A stretch of 64,000 nt of DNA from Symsagittifera roscoffensis (Eukaryota; Xenacoelomorpha; Acoela; Convolutidae). The DNA is taken from assembly GCF_963678635.1 (NCBI RefSeq), contig NC_087066.1:54328312-54392311 (forward strand), given 5' to 3'. The position numbers and the translations under genes were made by a program. The notes below the pieces were generated by a model that did no database searches, was not told the DNA's origin, and was given only the letters and a program-made list of their open reading frames with translations. Below, piece after piece: positions 63,844 to 64,000 of this stretch. Each line of letters starts with the position of its first letter. Within the stretch, counting starts at the first letter, position 1.

Positions 63844-64000
63844 TTTGCAATCTGTAGCAATCAAATAAGATCAGAAGAATAAAAAATGATCACGGAAACC
63901 TGTAATTTCGAATGAAAAAGAGGGCCCATGATAGCTAAAGCAGCAATTCAAACTCCAAATCCTTGTTTACCAGATAACTCAGCGAATTTCTGCAATGAAT
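63844..64000 (-). other. RPGRIP1L 5' flank
   Basis: Minus-strand 3' splice site ...TTTGATTGCTACAG| at 63852, directly upstream of the ATG: either a 5'-UTR intron or a spliced-leader acceptor. Nothing else visible. Confidence 0.5.

Noticed and set aside
63844..63864. Extending RPGRIP1L upstream to a TTG codon (residues LIATDCK)
   Set aside because: The extension crosses an apparent splice acceptor and has no ATG; the ATG at 63843 gives the expected family N-terminus.

Overview
The window is nuclear DNA of an animal, most likely an invertebrate. It holds two convergent, intron-containing metazoan genes set in AT-rich, repeat-dense sequence with canonical GT/AG introns. I cannot name the phylum or species from sequence alone.

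Left part (1-24.1 kb, + strand): a spondin-2/mindin-like secreted protein gene, lacking only its first exon(s), which lie off the left edge. Seven in-phase exons (933-13821) encode a Spondin_N domain and end in one thrombospondin type-1 (TSP1) repeat. A second, phase-compatible set of 3' exons (20148-24125) would replace the last exon and add two different TSP1 repeats, so the locus appears to make two alternative C-termini. The introns hold MITEs: a hAT-like family with termini CAGGGGCGGAT and 8-bp target duplications, a mariner-like foldback, a CpG-rich-core family and a 222-bp palindrome.

Right part (25.3-63.8 kb, - strand): an RPGRIP1L (ciliary transition-zone scaffold) gene. Nearly all of it (1211 codons) sits in one exon (60209-63843). 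The last 83 codons are in a terminal exon at 25331-25583. The splice falls inside the C-terminal RPGR-interacting domain and joins exactly in phase across a 34.6-kb intron.

That intron contains (a) a decayed non-LTR retrotransposon and a 165-bp tandem repeat (25.7-30.1 kb); (b) the highlight, a complete 18,849-bp LTR retroelement on the - strand (31115-49963) with 408-bp LTRs that I read as identical, a 4-bp target duplication (GCAG), a primer-binding site, and at least five closely packed or overlapping open frames; and (c) a 5.9-kb tandem array of 13 units of 457 bp, each built from three related submonomers, flanked by degenerate monomers (51.8-58.4 kb).

In transcription order the retroelement encodes a 155-aa basic protein; a 2740-aa single-frame Gag-Pol of Ty3/gypsy order (capsid, CCHC, PR, RT, RNase H, IN, GPY/F); a 62-aa membrane peptide; a 378-codon open frame with no ATG; an 872-aa Env-like glycoprotein; and a 599-aa protein of unknown function whose start overlaps the env stop as ATGA. 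Identical LTRs and undamaged frames mean a very recent insertion. The size, the extra genes and the overlapping layout make it the best candidate in this window for an undescribed system.
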